Below are positions 55,617 through 64,000 of a DNA stretch of 64,000 nt, piece after piece. Each line of letters begins with the position of its first letter. The first letter of the stretch is position 1. Origin of the DNA: Eudoraea adriatica DSM 19308 (lineage in GTDB: Bacteria > Bacteroidota > Bacteroidia > Flavobacteriales > Flavobacteriaceae); assembly GCF_000382125.1 (NCBI RefSeq), contig NZ_KB907549.1, positions 336,965 through 400,964 of the forward strand, in the 5' to 3' direction. A program made the translations under genes and the position numbers. The notes under the pieces are model-generated. The model had not been told where the DNA came from, ran no database searches, and saw nothing but the letters and a program-made list of their open reading frames with translations.

Positions 55617-58019
55617 ATGACCCAACCATTACGAAAATTCGTAATAACCTTTTTCTTTCTATGCTCTATAGCGCTCTTTTCTCAACAAAGATTTACAATA
55701 AATGGAACAGTAACAGAAGCTTCAAGTAATGAAACCTTAATAGGAGTTACTTTACTAGTACCCGATCTGAATACCGGTGTTACCACAAATGATTATGGTT
55801 TCTACTCCTTAACCCTGCCGGAAGGAACGTATCAAATCAGGCTGAGTTATTTAGGATACCAGGACATAGTACAAACCATATCACTTACAAAAAACCTCAG
55901 ATTGAATTTTGAAATGTTTGAAGAGGTTGAACAACTCGAAGAAGTTGTGGTAACTGAAGATGTGGAGAAAATAAATATTCGAAAGCCCCAAATGAGTGTG
56001 AATGCATTATCTATTCAAACCATAAAAAAAATCCCTGTTATTTTAGGTGAAGCAGATGTAATAAAATCACTGCTCCTTTTGCCTGGCGTTACCAGTGCCG
56101 GAGAGGCCTCTTCAGGTTTTAACGTGCGAGGCGGAGCCGCAGATCAGAACCTCATATTACTGGATGAAGCCACGATTTTTAACTCTTCCCACTTATTTGG
56201 GTTTTTCTCCGTTTTTAATCCGGATGCCATAAAGGATGTAAAATTATTTAAAGGGGGTATTCCTGCCAGGTATGGTGGACGTGTTTCTTCAGTACTTGAA
56301 ATATTTCAAAAAGAAGGTAATAGCAATAAATTTCATATGACCGGCGGCATAGGGGCGGTAGCAAGCAGGTTATTGGCAGAAGGTCCAATAGTAAAAGATA
56401 AAGCTGCCTTTTTAATAGGCGGCAGAGCCTCCTACGCTCATTTATTTCTTCCTTTGGTTGATGTTGATAACAAAGCCTATTTCTATGATCTCAATACCAA
56501 GTTAAATTACAAGATAAATGAAAGGAACAGTATTTACCTTTCGGGTTATTTTGGTCGTGATGTTTTTAGCATCTCCAATAATTTTGTAAATACCTATGGT
56601 AACAGTGTAGTTAACTTTCGCTGGAACCATCTTTTTTCCAATAAATTATTCTCTAACCTCTCGTTGATCTATTCTGATTATTACTATGGTCTGGAGCTTG
56701 ATTTTGTAGGGTTTGAATGGAATTCCGGAATTAAGAATTTTAATGTCAAATATGACTTTAAACATTATCTGAGCGAAAAATTTCAACTTAATTATGGCTT
56801 AAATAATATCTATTATAAATTCAATCCGGGGAAAATAGTTCCAAACAGTCCGGAATCCGGAATTGTAGAAGAACAACTCATTGAAAAATATGCCAATGAA
56901 TTTGCCGCCTATTTGGGCGTAGAACAGGACATAACAGAAAAACTAAGTCTACAATATGGCTTAAGGTTTAGTTATTTCATGAGACTGGGTCAGGAGGAAT
57001 TGAATGTTTACGAAAATAACAACCCGGTTATTTTTGATCCCTTTCTGCTTATCTACAGAGAAGCAGAACCCATTGGAACCATAAATCCGGATCGGGGAGA
57101 AACTCTGGCCACATTTGCAAATCTGGAACCGCGCGTTTCACTGGCTTACACTCTAAATCCGGATAATTCGTTTAAAGCCAGTTATACAAGACTTGCCCAA
57201 TACCTTCACCTGCTATCAAATACCAGTTCACCTACTCCCCTGGATGTCTGGACTCCCAGCGGTCCTTTTGTTAAACCACAGCTGTTGGATCAATACGCAC
57301 TTGGATATTTTAGAAACATAAAAAGCGGTGATTATTCCTTTGAGACTGAAGTCTTTTATAAAGACATTCAAAATAGAATAGATTATATCGATGGCGCAAA
57401 CTTAATTGCCAATAATGCAATTGAGCAGGTAATTTTAAATGGTTCTGCCCGGGCATATGGTTTGGAGTTGCTTTTTAGAAAAAATCAGGGGAAGTTTCAG
57501 GGATGGCTTGCCTATACCCTATCACGCTCAGAACAAAGAACTCCCGGCAGACCTGCTGTTGAAGATACCGGCAGGTCTAATCAGGAAACTGGTATTAATC
57601 TGGGGGAATGGTATAGCACTCCTTATGATAAAACACATGATATTTCTGTTTACGGAAGTTATAATCTAAATAAGAAGTGGACTTTCAATAGTAATTTTGT
57701 CTATCAAACCGGACAGCCCACAAATTACCCGGTAGGGCAATTTGAGTTTCAGGGAATTGTAGTTCCGTATTATGGCTTGCGAAATACGGAGCGTTTACCT
57801 GACTATCATAGACTGGATATATCAGCAACCTTAACCCCAAAGAAAAATGAAGGGAGAAACTGGAAATCCGAGTGGGTGTTCAGCCTTTATAACGTCTATA
57901 ATCGTATGAATGCAGCTTCTATAAATTTCAGAGAAAACCAGGATACAGGAGTCAATGAAGCGGTACGTACTTCTATTTTTGGTATTGTTCCTTCAGTAAC
58001 CTATAATTTTAAATTTTAA
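55617..58019 (+). CDS. TonB-dependent outer membrane receptor with CarboxypepD_reg domain
   Basis: An 800-residue outer membrane receptor from ATG 55617, after a signal peptide ending LFSQQ. Domains in order: CarboxypepD_reg-like (about 25-110, INGTVTEASSNETLIGVTL), plug (about 115-235, with GFNVRGGAADQNL), and a 22-stranded barrel to the C-terminal Phe (VTYNFKF). It lacks the SusC hallmark and a SusD partner. A DUF4249 lipoprotein gene follows after 7 bp, a pairing common in flavobacteria. The ligand is unknown. Confidence 0.9.
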   Translation: MTQPLRKFVITFFFLCSIALFSQQRFTINGTVTEASSNETLIGVTLLVPDLNTGVTTNDYGFYSLTLPEGTYQIRLSYLGYQDIVQTISLTKNLRLNFEMFEEVEQLEEVVVTEDVEKINIRKPQMSVNALSIQTIKKIPVILGEADVIKSLLLLPGVTSAGEASSGFNVRGGAADQNLILLDEATIFNSSHLFGFFSVFNPDAIKDVKLFKGGIPARYGGRVSSVLEIFQKEGNSNKFHMTGGIGAVASRLLAEGPIVKDKAAFLIGGRASYAHLFLPLVDVDNKAYFYDLNTKLNYKINERNSIYLSGYFGRDVFSISNNFVNTYGNSVVNFRWNHLFSNKLFSNLSLIYSDYYYGLELDFVGFEWNSGIKNFNVKYDFKHYLSEKFQLNYGLNNIYYKFNPGKIVPNSPESGIVEEQLIEKYANEFAAYLGVEQDITEKLSLQYGLRFSYFMRLGQEELNVYENNNPVIFDPFLLIYREAEPIGTINPDRGETLATFANLEPRVSLAYTLNPDNSFKASYTRLAQYLHLLSNTSSPTPLDVWTPSGPFVKPQLLDQYALGYFRNIKSGDYSFETEVFYKDIQNRIDYIDGANLIANNAIEQVILNGSARAYGLELLFRKNQGKFQGWLAYTLSRSEQRTPGRPAVEDTGRSNQETGINLGEWYSTPYDKTHDISVYGSYNLNKKWTFNSNFVYQTGQPTNYPVGQFEFQGIVVPYYGLRNTERLPDYHRLDISATLTPKKNEGRNWKSEWVFSLYNVYNRMNAASINFRENQDTGVNEAVRTSIFGIVPSVTYNFKF

Positions 58020-58026
58020 GCTGACC

Positions 58027-58917
58027 ATGAAAAAATTCATCTATCTCTTAGCGGTTTTTGTACTAAATGTTGCCTGTGAAGAAGTCATAGACGTGGAGGT
58101 TCCCACTGAGGCACCAAGGTTAATTGTGGATGCTCTGATACGGGTTGATATAGATGAACCATATATTCCTGTGGAGGTAAAATTATCTTTAAGCAGCGAT
58201 TTTTTTAATAATAATACACCAACTTCGGCAGAAAGTGTATTAATTCAGTATGATGAGTATGAAGATGGAATAATAATAAATTCAGGTTTTTCCAATTTAG
58301 CGGAAGAAATTCCGGGATCCGGTATTTACACTCCGGATCCCAATTTTTCATCAGATCAAAGAATACCTACCAGCATATTAGACAGGAACTTGGTTTTTAA
58401 CCTGTTAATCAGGCATGATGGCAGGCTATATCTGGCCACGACAGAATATGTACCATCAGTACCAATAGATTCTTTAATTCAGGGAGATGAAACACTGTTC
58501 AGTGATGATGAAACAGAAGTAATAGTAACCTTTACGGATGATCCTGAGAGGGAAAGCTTTTATCTTTTGGACTTTGGTTTTAGTGAATTTCTGGTAACAG
58601 AAGATAAATTTTACAAAGGACAACAATTTAGTTTTTCATACTTCTATGATCAAACTTTTGAACCTGATACGGAACTTGAAATTGGACTTATGGGTGCAGA
58701 TAAGACCTTTTTTAACTATATGAATCTCCTTATTGAGCAAACCAATAATGATGCCGGAATTTTTGCCACCCCGGTAGCGACTGTTCGGGGAAATGTGTTT
58801 GACATTACCGATATAGACAATATAGATATATCGGATAATGTTGGGCAACCCAATGTATTTCCTCTGGGATATTTTGCGATCGTTCAGGAATACAAGGACA
58901 CCCTGGTTATTCAGTAA
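58027..58917 (+). CDS. DUF4249 lipoprotein, partner of the TonB receptor
   Basis: A 296-residue predicted lipoprotein (NVACEE, Cys17). It is beta-rich and acidic, with IDVEVPTEAPRLIVDALI as the DUF4249 opening. DUF4249 proteins usually sit directly after a TonB-dependent receptor and are presumed surface lids or ligand-binding partners, like SusD in the polysaccharide systems. It is 7 bp after the receptor gene. The gene is convergent with glycerate kinase. Confidence 0.82.
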   Translation: MKKFIYLLAVFVLNVACEEVIDVEVPTEAPRLIVDALIRVDIDEPYIPVEVKLSLSSDFFNNNTPTSAESVLIQYDEYEDGIIINSGFSNLAEEIPGSGIYTPDPNFSSDQRIPTSILDRNLVFNLLIRHDGRLYLATTEYVPSVPIDSLIQGDETLFSDDETEVIVTFTDDPERESFYLLDFGFSEFLVTEDKFYKGQQFSFSYFYDQTFEPDTELEIGLMGADKTFFNYMNLLIEQTNNDAGIFATPVATVRGNVFDITDIDNIDISDNVGQPNVFPLGYFAIVQEYKDTLVIQ

Positions 58918-58970
58918 GAATAATTACGCTTTTACTTCACCCCTGATAAGCTTACCCTTTTAATTCAATT

Positions 58971-60107
58971 CTAATCTTTTATCCGATTCTTTAAAAATTT
59001 AGCCATTCCTAATTCAATTAAAGCAGAAGCATTTTCAATGCTATAGGAAAGTGGCTTTGAGGTATCACGAATTTCTATTACCTCTACATTGCCCATCACT
59101 TTAAGTTGTTTTTTATTTACCTCTGATACGCCACAAACTACAATTACCGGTATGTTGTAATTTTTCCCTAATTGGCATACCCCATGTATTAATTTTCCCC
59201 TTAAGGTCTGTTCATCAATTTTCCCTTCCCCGGTAATAATGTAATCTATGGAATTGGTTTCTATAAGTTTATCAATCCCAGCCAGTTTGAAAATGAAATC
59301 CGTACCGCTAATATAATCCGCATTTAAAAACGTCTTTAAACCATAAGCTGTGCCACCTGCAGCTCCCGATCCGGGTATATCGGCGTAATCCTTTTCCATT
59401 TCCGCTTTTACAATAGTATGCAGCTGTTTCAATCCATTGTCCAGAAACTCTGCCTCTTCATTATTCGCACCCTTCTGGGCTGCATAAACCCAGGCTGCCC
59501 CCTTAGGTCCGAATAATGGGTTGTCCACATCGTTAATGGCATAAATCTTTAAATTTTTATACTCTTTCAGGAATTTTGATGGTTTTATACTACTAATCTT
59601 TGATAAATTTTTACCTATTGGTTTTAGCGAATTCCCATATTCATCCAGAAACGAAAAACCACATGCCGTCGCTATTCCCAAACCCGCCTCGTTAGTTGCA
59701 CTACCCCCCAGACCAATATATATTTTATCAGCGCCGTTTAAAATGGCATCTCTTATTTGAATCCCCGTACCTGTAGTTGAGGTTAGCATTGGATTGCGTT
59801 GCTCATCACTTAATAATTCCATTCCTGATGCTTTGGCAAGTTCTATATACGCCTCACCTGTTTGGGGGTTTATTAAATATTCCGTGCTGATTTTTCTTCC
59901 TAAAGGGTCTGTTGTAGCAGTTTTTATGGTTTCCAGTTCTACATAGGATCTCACCGAATCAAGAAATCCATCACCTCCATCGGAGGCGGAAACACTGTAT
60001 ACATGAGCCTGCGGGTATATATCTGAAATTGCGCTGCTTATTGCCGCTACAACCTGTTTTGCGCTAAGAGAGCCCTTAAATTTATCCGGTACCAATAGAA
60101 AATTCAT
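58971..60107 (-). CDS. Glycerate kinase (GlxK/GarK family)
   Basis: Phosphorylates glycerate to 2-phosphoglycerate with ATP, linking glyoxylate or sugar-acid breakdown to glycolysis. The 378-residue protein has the class-specific segments PDKFKGSLSA at the start, SDGGDGFLD, GLGGSATNEAG and ITGEGKIDEQT near the C-terminus. Length is typical. It stands alone on the minus strand, so the glycerate source is not evident from neighbours. Confidence 0.93.
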   Translation of the reverse strand: MNFLLVPDKFKGSLSAKQVVAAISSAISDIYPQAHVYSVSASDGGDGFLDSVRSYVELETIKTATTDPLGRKISTEYLINPQTGEAYIELAKASGMELLSDEQRNPMLTSTTGTGIQIRDAILNGADKIYIGLGGSATNEAGLGIATACGFSFLDEYGNSLKPIGKNLSKISSIKPSKFLKEYKNLKIYAINDVDNPLFGPKGAAWVYAAQKGANNEEAEFLDNGLKQLHTIVKAEMEKDYADIPGSGAAGGTAYGLKTFLNADYISGTDFIFKLAGIDKLIETNSIDYIITGEGKIDEQTLRGKLIHGVCQLGKNYNIPVIVVCGVSEVNKKQLKVMGNVEVIEIRDTSKPLSYSIENASALIELGMAKFLKNRIKD

Positions 60108-60262
60108 ACACTTTAATTATGATTTTAATAATCCAATTAGGCCCACCAATTATTGATTTGATATCCTATGGAAATATATTTAGCTAACTACTAAATCCCC
60201 CTCTGTATAAATATACCGTAATATTCTTATTTTTAACCAGGACAATCAGGCAGAGGCCAATT

Positions 60263-60490
60263 ATGAAAACGAACAAAGAATTATTGATTAAAGGGGTAAA
60301 ATACCTTGCCTATACACTGGTGCTCATGTTTACAGCCCCGATTGTATTATTTCAGGCATTCAAAAACACCGAACATTCATTTTATATACCTGTACTAGTC
60401 TTAGGTTTTATATTAGCGATTGCAGCTATAGCTCTGGGCTTTTATAGTATTAAGGTTTTAATGGACGGTATCTTTACGAGAAACAAATAA
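60263..60490 (+). CDS. DUF6095 small membrane protein
   Basis: A 75-residue protein with two hydrophobic helices (about 12-30 and 40-65) and a basic N-terminus (MKTNKELLIKG), matching the small DUF6095 family of Flavobacteriaceae. The function is unknown. It lies just upstream of the thrS promoter. The 155-bp gap before it carries no gene. Confidence 0.65.
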   Translation: MKTNKELLIKGVKYLAYTLVLMFTAPIVLFQAFKNTEHSFYIPVLVLGFILAIAAIALGFYSIKVLMDGIFTRNK

Positions 60491-60543
60491 CTAATCCATA
60501 GGAATCAGGGTTTTTAATCTTATAAAAATCATTTAGCTATATT

Positions 60544-60574
60544 TTGCCTTCATATTCCTAAGATGCTATCTTTG
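60544..60574 (+). promoter_or_regulatory. Promoter of the thrS-infC-rpmI-rplT operon
   Basis: TTG at 60544-60546 and TATCTTTG at 60567-60574 match the Bacteroidota -33 TTG and -7 TAnnTTTG elements with a 20-base spacer, 26 bp before the thrS ATG. The short leader leaves no room for a T-box. Confidence 0.65.
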
Positions 60575-60599
60575 CAAACTTAAATCCTCATACCGGTAT

Positions 60600-62540
60600 A
60601 TGATTAAAATAACACTCCCAGACGGGTCAGTTAAAGAGTATGAAAAAGGCATAACTCCCTTAGATGTGGCTAAAAGCATCAGCGAAGGTTTAGCAAGGAA
60701 TGTTATTTCTGCAAAATTTAATGATAAGGTGGTGGAAACCGCTTCTTCATTGAAAGAGGATGGTAAACTTGTCCTTTACACCTGGAGCAATCCAGAAGGA
60801 AAAAAAGCATTTTGGCACTCTTCCTCACATATTATAGCACAGGCACTGGAAGAGTTATACCCTGGTATAAAACTCACAATTGGACCTGCAATTGAAAACG
60901 GGTTTTATTACGATGTCGATTTTGGAGAGCATTCAATTTCTGAAAAAGATTTTCCGGCCATTGAACAAAAAGCTCTTGAAATTGCCCGTGGAAAACACGA
61001 CTTTAAAATGCGTTCTGTTTCCAAGAAAGATGCTTTAAAATTTTATAAAGACCAGCACAATGAATACAAGGTAGAGTTAATAGAAAATCTCGAGGATGGC
61101 ACTATTACCTTTTGTGATCATGATACTTTTACCGATTTATGCAGGGGTGGGCATATCCCAAATACAGGCATTGTTAAGGCCATTAAAATAATGAATGTTG
61201 CCGGCGCCTACTGGCGTGGCGATGAGAATAAAACGCAGCTTACCCGGGTTTATGGAATTTCATTTCCAAAACAAAAAGAACTAACGGAATATCTGGAATT
61301 ACTTGAAGAAGCCAGGAAAAGAGATCACAGGAAATTAGGTAAAGAATTGGAATTATTTACGTTTTCTCAAAAAGTAGGACAAGGTTTGCCATTATGGCTT
61401 CCAAAAGGAGCTGCTTTAAGAGAACGTCTTGAAAATTTTCTGAAGAGCGCTCAAAAAAAGGCGGGTTACGAAATGGTGATTACACCACATATTGGGCAAA
61501 AAGAATTGTATGTTACTTCCGGACATTATGATAAATATGGGGAAGATAGTTTTCAACCTATTCATACCCCTAAGGAAGATGAGGAGTTTTTATTAAAACC
61601 AATGAATTGCCCTCACCATTGTGAAATATTCAATTCCAAACCGTTGAGCTATAGGGAACTTCCCAAACGGTTTGCCGAATTTGGAACGGTTTATCGATAC
61701 GAACAAAGTGGCGAACTGCATGGACTTACTCGGGTAAGAGGTTTTACACAGGATGATGCTCATATATTCTGCACACCAGATCAGTTGCATCAGGAATTTA
61801 TTAATGTAATAGACCTTTCTCTGTATGTTTTAGGTTCTCTGGGCTTTGATAATTTTATCGCTCAGGTTTCCCTGCGAGATCCGGAAAAGCCAGAAAAATA
61901 TATTGGTTCTATTGAAAACTGGGAAAAGGCAGAAAAAGCAATCCTTAATGCCGCTGAAGAAAAAAATTTAAATTTCGTCGTTGAAAAAGGTGAAGCCGCC
62001 TTTTATGGACCAAAATTAGATTTCATGGTCAAAGATGCCTTAGGCAGAAATTGGCAATTGGGGACAATTCAGGTCGACTATAACCTGCCGGAACGCTTTG
62101 AACTCACCTATAAAGGCAGTGATAATGCGGAACACAGACCCGTAATGATTCACAGGGCACCGTTTGGCAGCATGGAGCGATTTGTGGCCTTGTTACTTGA
62201 ACATACCGGAGGAAATTTTCCATTATGGCTTACCCCGGATCAGGCTATTCTGCTGCCGGTAAGTGAGAAACATGAAAAATATGCCGAAAAAGTTTTAAAT
62301 TCCTTGGAAAATCACGAAATTCGCGCGCTCGTTGATGTTAGGAACGAGACTGTAGGTAAGAAAATACGGGAGGCAGAAATGAATAAAATACCGTATATGC
62401 TGATTGTAGGTGAAAATGAAGAGGAACAAAATACAATTTCGGTGCGCAAGCACGGAGGTGAAGACCTGGGCATGCTAAGTATAAAAGAATTTGCAAACTT
62501 GGTCGAAAAGGAAATAAGTAGTACATTAAAGTCGTTTTAA
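60600..62540 (+). CDS. thrS: Threonyl-tRNA synthetase
   Basis: Charges tRNA-Thr. The 646-residue class II synthetase has a TGS domain (1-60), the editing domain with HSSSH (His73/His77), the catalytic core with motif 2 [17 protein letters not shown] and the zinc ligands in MNCPHH and later histidines, motif 3 [11 protein letters not shown], and a C-terminal anticodon-binding domain. It heads a conserved operon with infC, rpmI and rplT. Confidence 0.97.
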   Translation: MIKITLPDGSVKEYEKGITPLDVAKSISEGLARNVISAKFNDKVVETASSLKEDGKLVLYTWSNPEGKKAFWHSSSHIIAQALEELYPGIKLTIGPAIENGFYYDVDFGEHSISEKDFPAIEQKALEIARGKHDFKMRSVSKKDALKFYKDQHNEYKVELIENLEDGTITFCDHDTFTDLCRGGHIPNTGIVKAIKIMNVAGAYWRGDENKTQLTRVYGISFPKQKELTEYLELLEEARKRDHRKLGKELELFTFSQKVGQGLPLWLPKGAALRERLENFLKSAQKKAGYEMVITPHIGQKELYVTSGHYDKYGEDSFQPIHTPKEDEEFLLKPMNCPHHCEIFNSKPLSYRELPKRFAEFGTVYRYEQSGELHGLTRVRGFTQDDAHIFCTPDQLHQEFINVIDLSLYVLGSLGFDNFIAQVSLRDPEKPEKYIGSIENWEKAEKAILNAAEEKNLNFVVEKGEAAFYGPKLDFMVKDALGRNWQLGTIQVDYNLPERFELTYKGSDNAEHRPVMIHRAPFGSMERFVALLLEHTGGNFPLWLTPDQAILLPVSEKHEKYAEKVLNSLENHEIRALVDVRNETVGKKIREAEMNKIPYMLIVGENEEEQNTISVRKHGGEDLGMLSIKEFANLVEKEISSTLKSF

Positions 62541-62568
62541 TAGTAAAGTTTAATTAAAAATATAAGCC

Positions 62569-63123
62569 ATAGCAATACGAAGAAGATTTAGGCCCCAACC
62601 CAGGAGGGAAAACAAGAACCCTCATAATATCAATGAAAAAATTACTGCACCAAGTATTCGTTTGGTTGGTGATAACGTTGAAGTGGGTATATATCCCATT
62701 GCTAAAGCAATTGTTCTGGCCGAAGAGCAAGGTCTGGATTTGGTGGAAATTTCACCAAAAGCGGATCCGCCGGTTTGTAAAGTAATTGATTATAAAAAAT
62801 TCCTTTACGAGCAAAAAAAGCGAGAAAAGGTAATGAAGGCGAAAGCCACCAAAGTAATCATTAAAGAGATTAGATTTGGCCCTAATACCGATGATCACGA
62901 TTATGAATTTAAAAAGAAACATGCTGAAAAGTTTCTGAAAGACGGGGCTAAATTAAAGGCATACGTTTTTTTTAAAGGAAGATCTATAGTTTATAAGGAC
63001 AAAGGAGAAATTCTCTTGTTAAAGCTGGCACAGGAGCTGGAAGAATTTGGCAAGGTAGAGCAGATGCCAAGGCTTGAAGGAAAGCGAATGACAATGTTCA
63101 TAGCGCCTAAGACGAAAAAATAA
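62569..63123 (+). CDS. infC: Translation initiation factor IF-3 with ATA start
   Basis: Binds the 30S subunit and checks the start codon and initiator tRNA. The 184-residue protein has the IF3 N-domain ([20 protein letters not shown]) and C-domain ([28 protein letters not shown]). No ATG, GTG or TTG precedes the conserved N-terminus: a TAA sits at 62563, and the first usable codon is ATA at 62569, giving the family start A-I-R-R-R-F. A TTG at 62662 would remove 31 conserved residues. Non-AUG starts on infC allow IF-3 to repress its own translation, well known for AUU in E. coli. Confidence 0.93.
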   Translation: MAIRRRFRPQPRRENKNPHNINEKITAPSIRLVGDNVEVGIYPIAKAIVLAEEQGLDLVEISPKADPPVCKVIDYKKFLYEQKKREKVMKAKATKVIIKEIRFGPNTDDHDYEFKKKHAEKFLKDGAKLKAYVFFKGRSIVYKDKGEILLLKLAQELEEFGKVEQMPRLEGKRMTMFIAPKTKK

Positions 63124-63161
63124 GAAAGAAAAGAAGCGAGATTAATAAACAAATAGGAAAA

Positions 63162-63359
63162 ATGCCTAAGATCAAAACAAAATCCAGTGCCAAAAAGCGT
63201 TTTAAGCTTACAGGCTCTGGCAAAATCAAAAGAAAGCACGCTTTTAAGAGTCACATTTTGACAAAGAAGTCTAAAAAGCGAAAGCTTAAGCTAACACATG
63301 CCACATTGGTACACGATTCCGATGTAGCAAATATTAAAGGACAATTAGGTTTAAAATAA
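63162..63359 (+). CDS. rpmI: Large ribosomal subunit protein bL35
   Basis: A 65-residue basic ribosomal protein with the bL35 pattern [20 protein letters not shown] and [12 protein letters not shown]. It lies 38 bp after infC and 100 bp before rplT. The gap to rplT holds no gene. Confidence 0.97.
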   Translation: MPKIKTKSSAKKRFKLTGSGKIKRKHAFKSHILTKKSKKRKLKLTHATLVHDSDVANIKGQLGLK

Positions 63360-63459
63360 ACTGTCCTTTGGGTAATCAGTATTAACCATGGAGTTGGGCC
63401 AATAAAAGTGTTTCTGGAATTATTCTACGAACCGCCTACTACAAAAACAAATGTAAAAA

Positions 63460-63804
63460 ATGCCAAGATCAGTAAATTCAGTAGCTTCCAGAGCCAGAAG
63501 AAAAAAGGTAATGAAGCAAGCCAAAGGTTACTTCGGGAGACGTAAAAACGTCTGGACAGTAGCTAAAAATGCGGTTGAAAAAGCAATGGTATATGCTTAT
63601 AGGGACCGTAGAAATAAGAAAAGAAATTTCCGTGCACTATGGATCACGCGTATTAATGCGGGCGCAAGGCTGCATGGAATGTCTTACTCACAATTCATGG
63701 GTAAGGTTAAAGCCAATAATATAGAACTTAACAGAAAAGTTCTGGCAGATTTGGCAATGAACCACCCGGATGCCTTTAAAGCCGTTGTGGATAAGGTAAA
63801 ATAG
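63460..63804 (+). CDS. rplT: Large ribosomal subunit protein bL20
   Basis: A 114-residue 23S rRNA-binding assembly protein with the bL20 signatures [19 protein letters not shown] and [18 protein letters not shown]. It is the last gene of the operon and is followed by a terminator 16 bp after the stop. Confidence 0.97.
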   Translation: MPRSVNSVASRARRKKVMKQAKGYFGRRKNVWTVAKNAVEKAMVYAYRDRRNKKRNFRALWITRINAGARLHGMSYSQFMGKVKANNIELNRKVLADLAMNHPDAFKAVVDKVK

Positions 63805-63820
63805 AAAAAACTCTCGCTTC

Positions 63821-63855
63821 AAAGCCCTGATGATAACCATCAGGGCTTTTTTTTA
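63821..63855 (+). terminator. Rho-independent terminator after rplT
   Basis: AAAGCCCTGATG / CATCAGGGCTTT, twelve perfect pairs with a 5-base loop ATAAC, followed by eight T on the plus strand. It may act on both strands, since the next gene ends 17 bp away from the other side. Confidence 0.88.
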
Positions 63856-63871
63856 TATTCCTTTAAAAGGG

Positions 63872-64000
63872 TTAACTTCCAAAACAGCTAAGGACTAAAC
63901 TACGGCCCGAAGCGCTATTTCTATGTTCGCATAAATAAATTCCCTGCCAAATACCCAGATTTAATCGTCCGCCGCTAATCGGAATTTGAATTGAAGATCC
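63872..64000 (-). CDS. YjbQ/UPF0047-family protein, C-terminal part cut by window edge
   Basis: The minus strand from the right edge reads 42 codons ending at TAA 63872, including IPISGGRLNLGIWQGIYLC, EHRNS and GRSLV. This is the characteristic C-terminus of the YjbQ family (secondary thiamine-phosphate synthase fold), with the conserved His-Arg after the WQGIYL motif. The beginning lies outside the window. Confidence 0.85.
   Translation of the reverse strand, partial: GSSIQIPISGGRLNLGIWQGIYLCEHRNSASGRSLVLSCFGS

Noticed and set aside
62563-62664. infC start at TTG 62662
   Set aside because: It would delete the conserved IF-3 N-terminus, which is fully encoded in frame from ATA 62569.

Overview
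The window looks like the chromosome of a marine-type member of the Bacteroidota, most likely family Flavobacteriaceae. The evidence is a TonB-dependent receptor next to a DUF4249 lipoprotein, DUF6095 and DUF2911 proteins, a CarboxypepD_reg-like protein, MeaB, a monomeric NADP-isocitrate dehydrogenase, several TAnnTTTG-type -7 promoter elements, and an AT-rich backbone. No rRNA, tRNA, CRISPR array, transposase or integrase was seen.

Layout. 0.2-4.2 kb: an ABC transporter pair (YbbA/YbbP type) divergent from a GDSL lipase/thioesterase lipoprotein, the same arrangement as tesA-ybbA-ybbP in E. coli. 4.2-6.5 kb: small genes, an M23 peptidase and MsrA. 6.6-10.5 kb: a two-domain 3-keto-disaccharide hydrolase (DUF1080) with two secreted Gfo/Idh/MocA oxidoreductases, probably a 3-keto-glycoside module. 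10.6-13.1 kb: an overlapping sigma factor / single-TM protein / charged exported protein cassette.

13.3-26.5 kb is the most unusual part. It is a G+C-richer block (sampled lines 50-52% against 37-42% outside) with all genes on the minus strand, bracketed by two copies of the 5' end of an aldose 1-epimerase gene. The left copy (13131-13320) is a decayed remnant and the right copy belongs to an intact gene. The block has two operons. One carries a glycyl radical enzyme, a phosphofructokinase-like protein with altered catalytic residues, a radical-SAM activase, a damaged-looking ferredoxin, a MetK and a BoxA-type ferredoxin/flavin reductase. The other carries a ZIP-family transporter, a GH63-type glucosidase and a glucose dehydrogenase. 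Homologous upstream regions, each with a palindrome about 185-190 bp before the first gene, suggest co-regulation. My inference is that glucose oxidation could give NAD(P)H, the BoxA-type reductase could pass electrons to the activase, and MetK could supply SAM, so that the glycyl radical enzyme is switched on. Its substrate is unknown.

26.5-41.5 kb is ordinary backbone: aldose epimerase, DUF2911, MeaB, glycosyltransferases, PAP2, MATE, MazG, a TIM-barrel isomerase, NRAMP, a D-aminoacylase-like amidohydrolase, an SMP-30 lactonase and a glutamine amidotransferase. 41.6-46.8 kb: a molybdenum hydroxylase pair, a GMC oxidoreductase with its small subunit, and the tail of a dead DASS transporter gene. 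46.9-50.9 kb: an esterase, a DinB-like protein, and a sodium:solute symporter overlapping myo-inositol oxygenase. 51.2-58.9 kb: a CarboxypepD_reg-like protein, a 700-bp gene-free stretch ending in a strong terminator (candidate ncRNA), isocitrate dehydrogenase, and a TonB receptor with DUF4249. 59-64 kb: glycerate kinase, then thrS-infC-rpmI-rplT, where infC appears to start at an ATA codon, a terminator, and the end of a YjbQ-family gene cut by the window edge.
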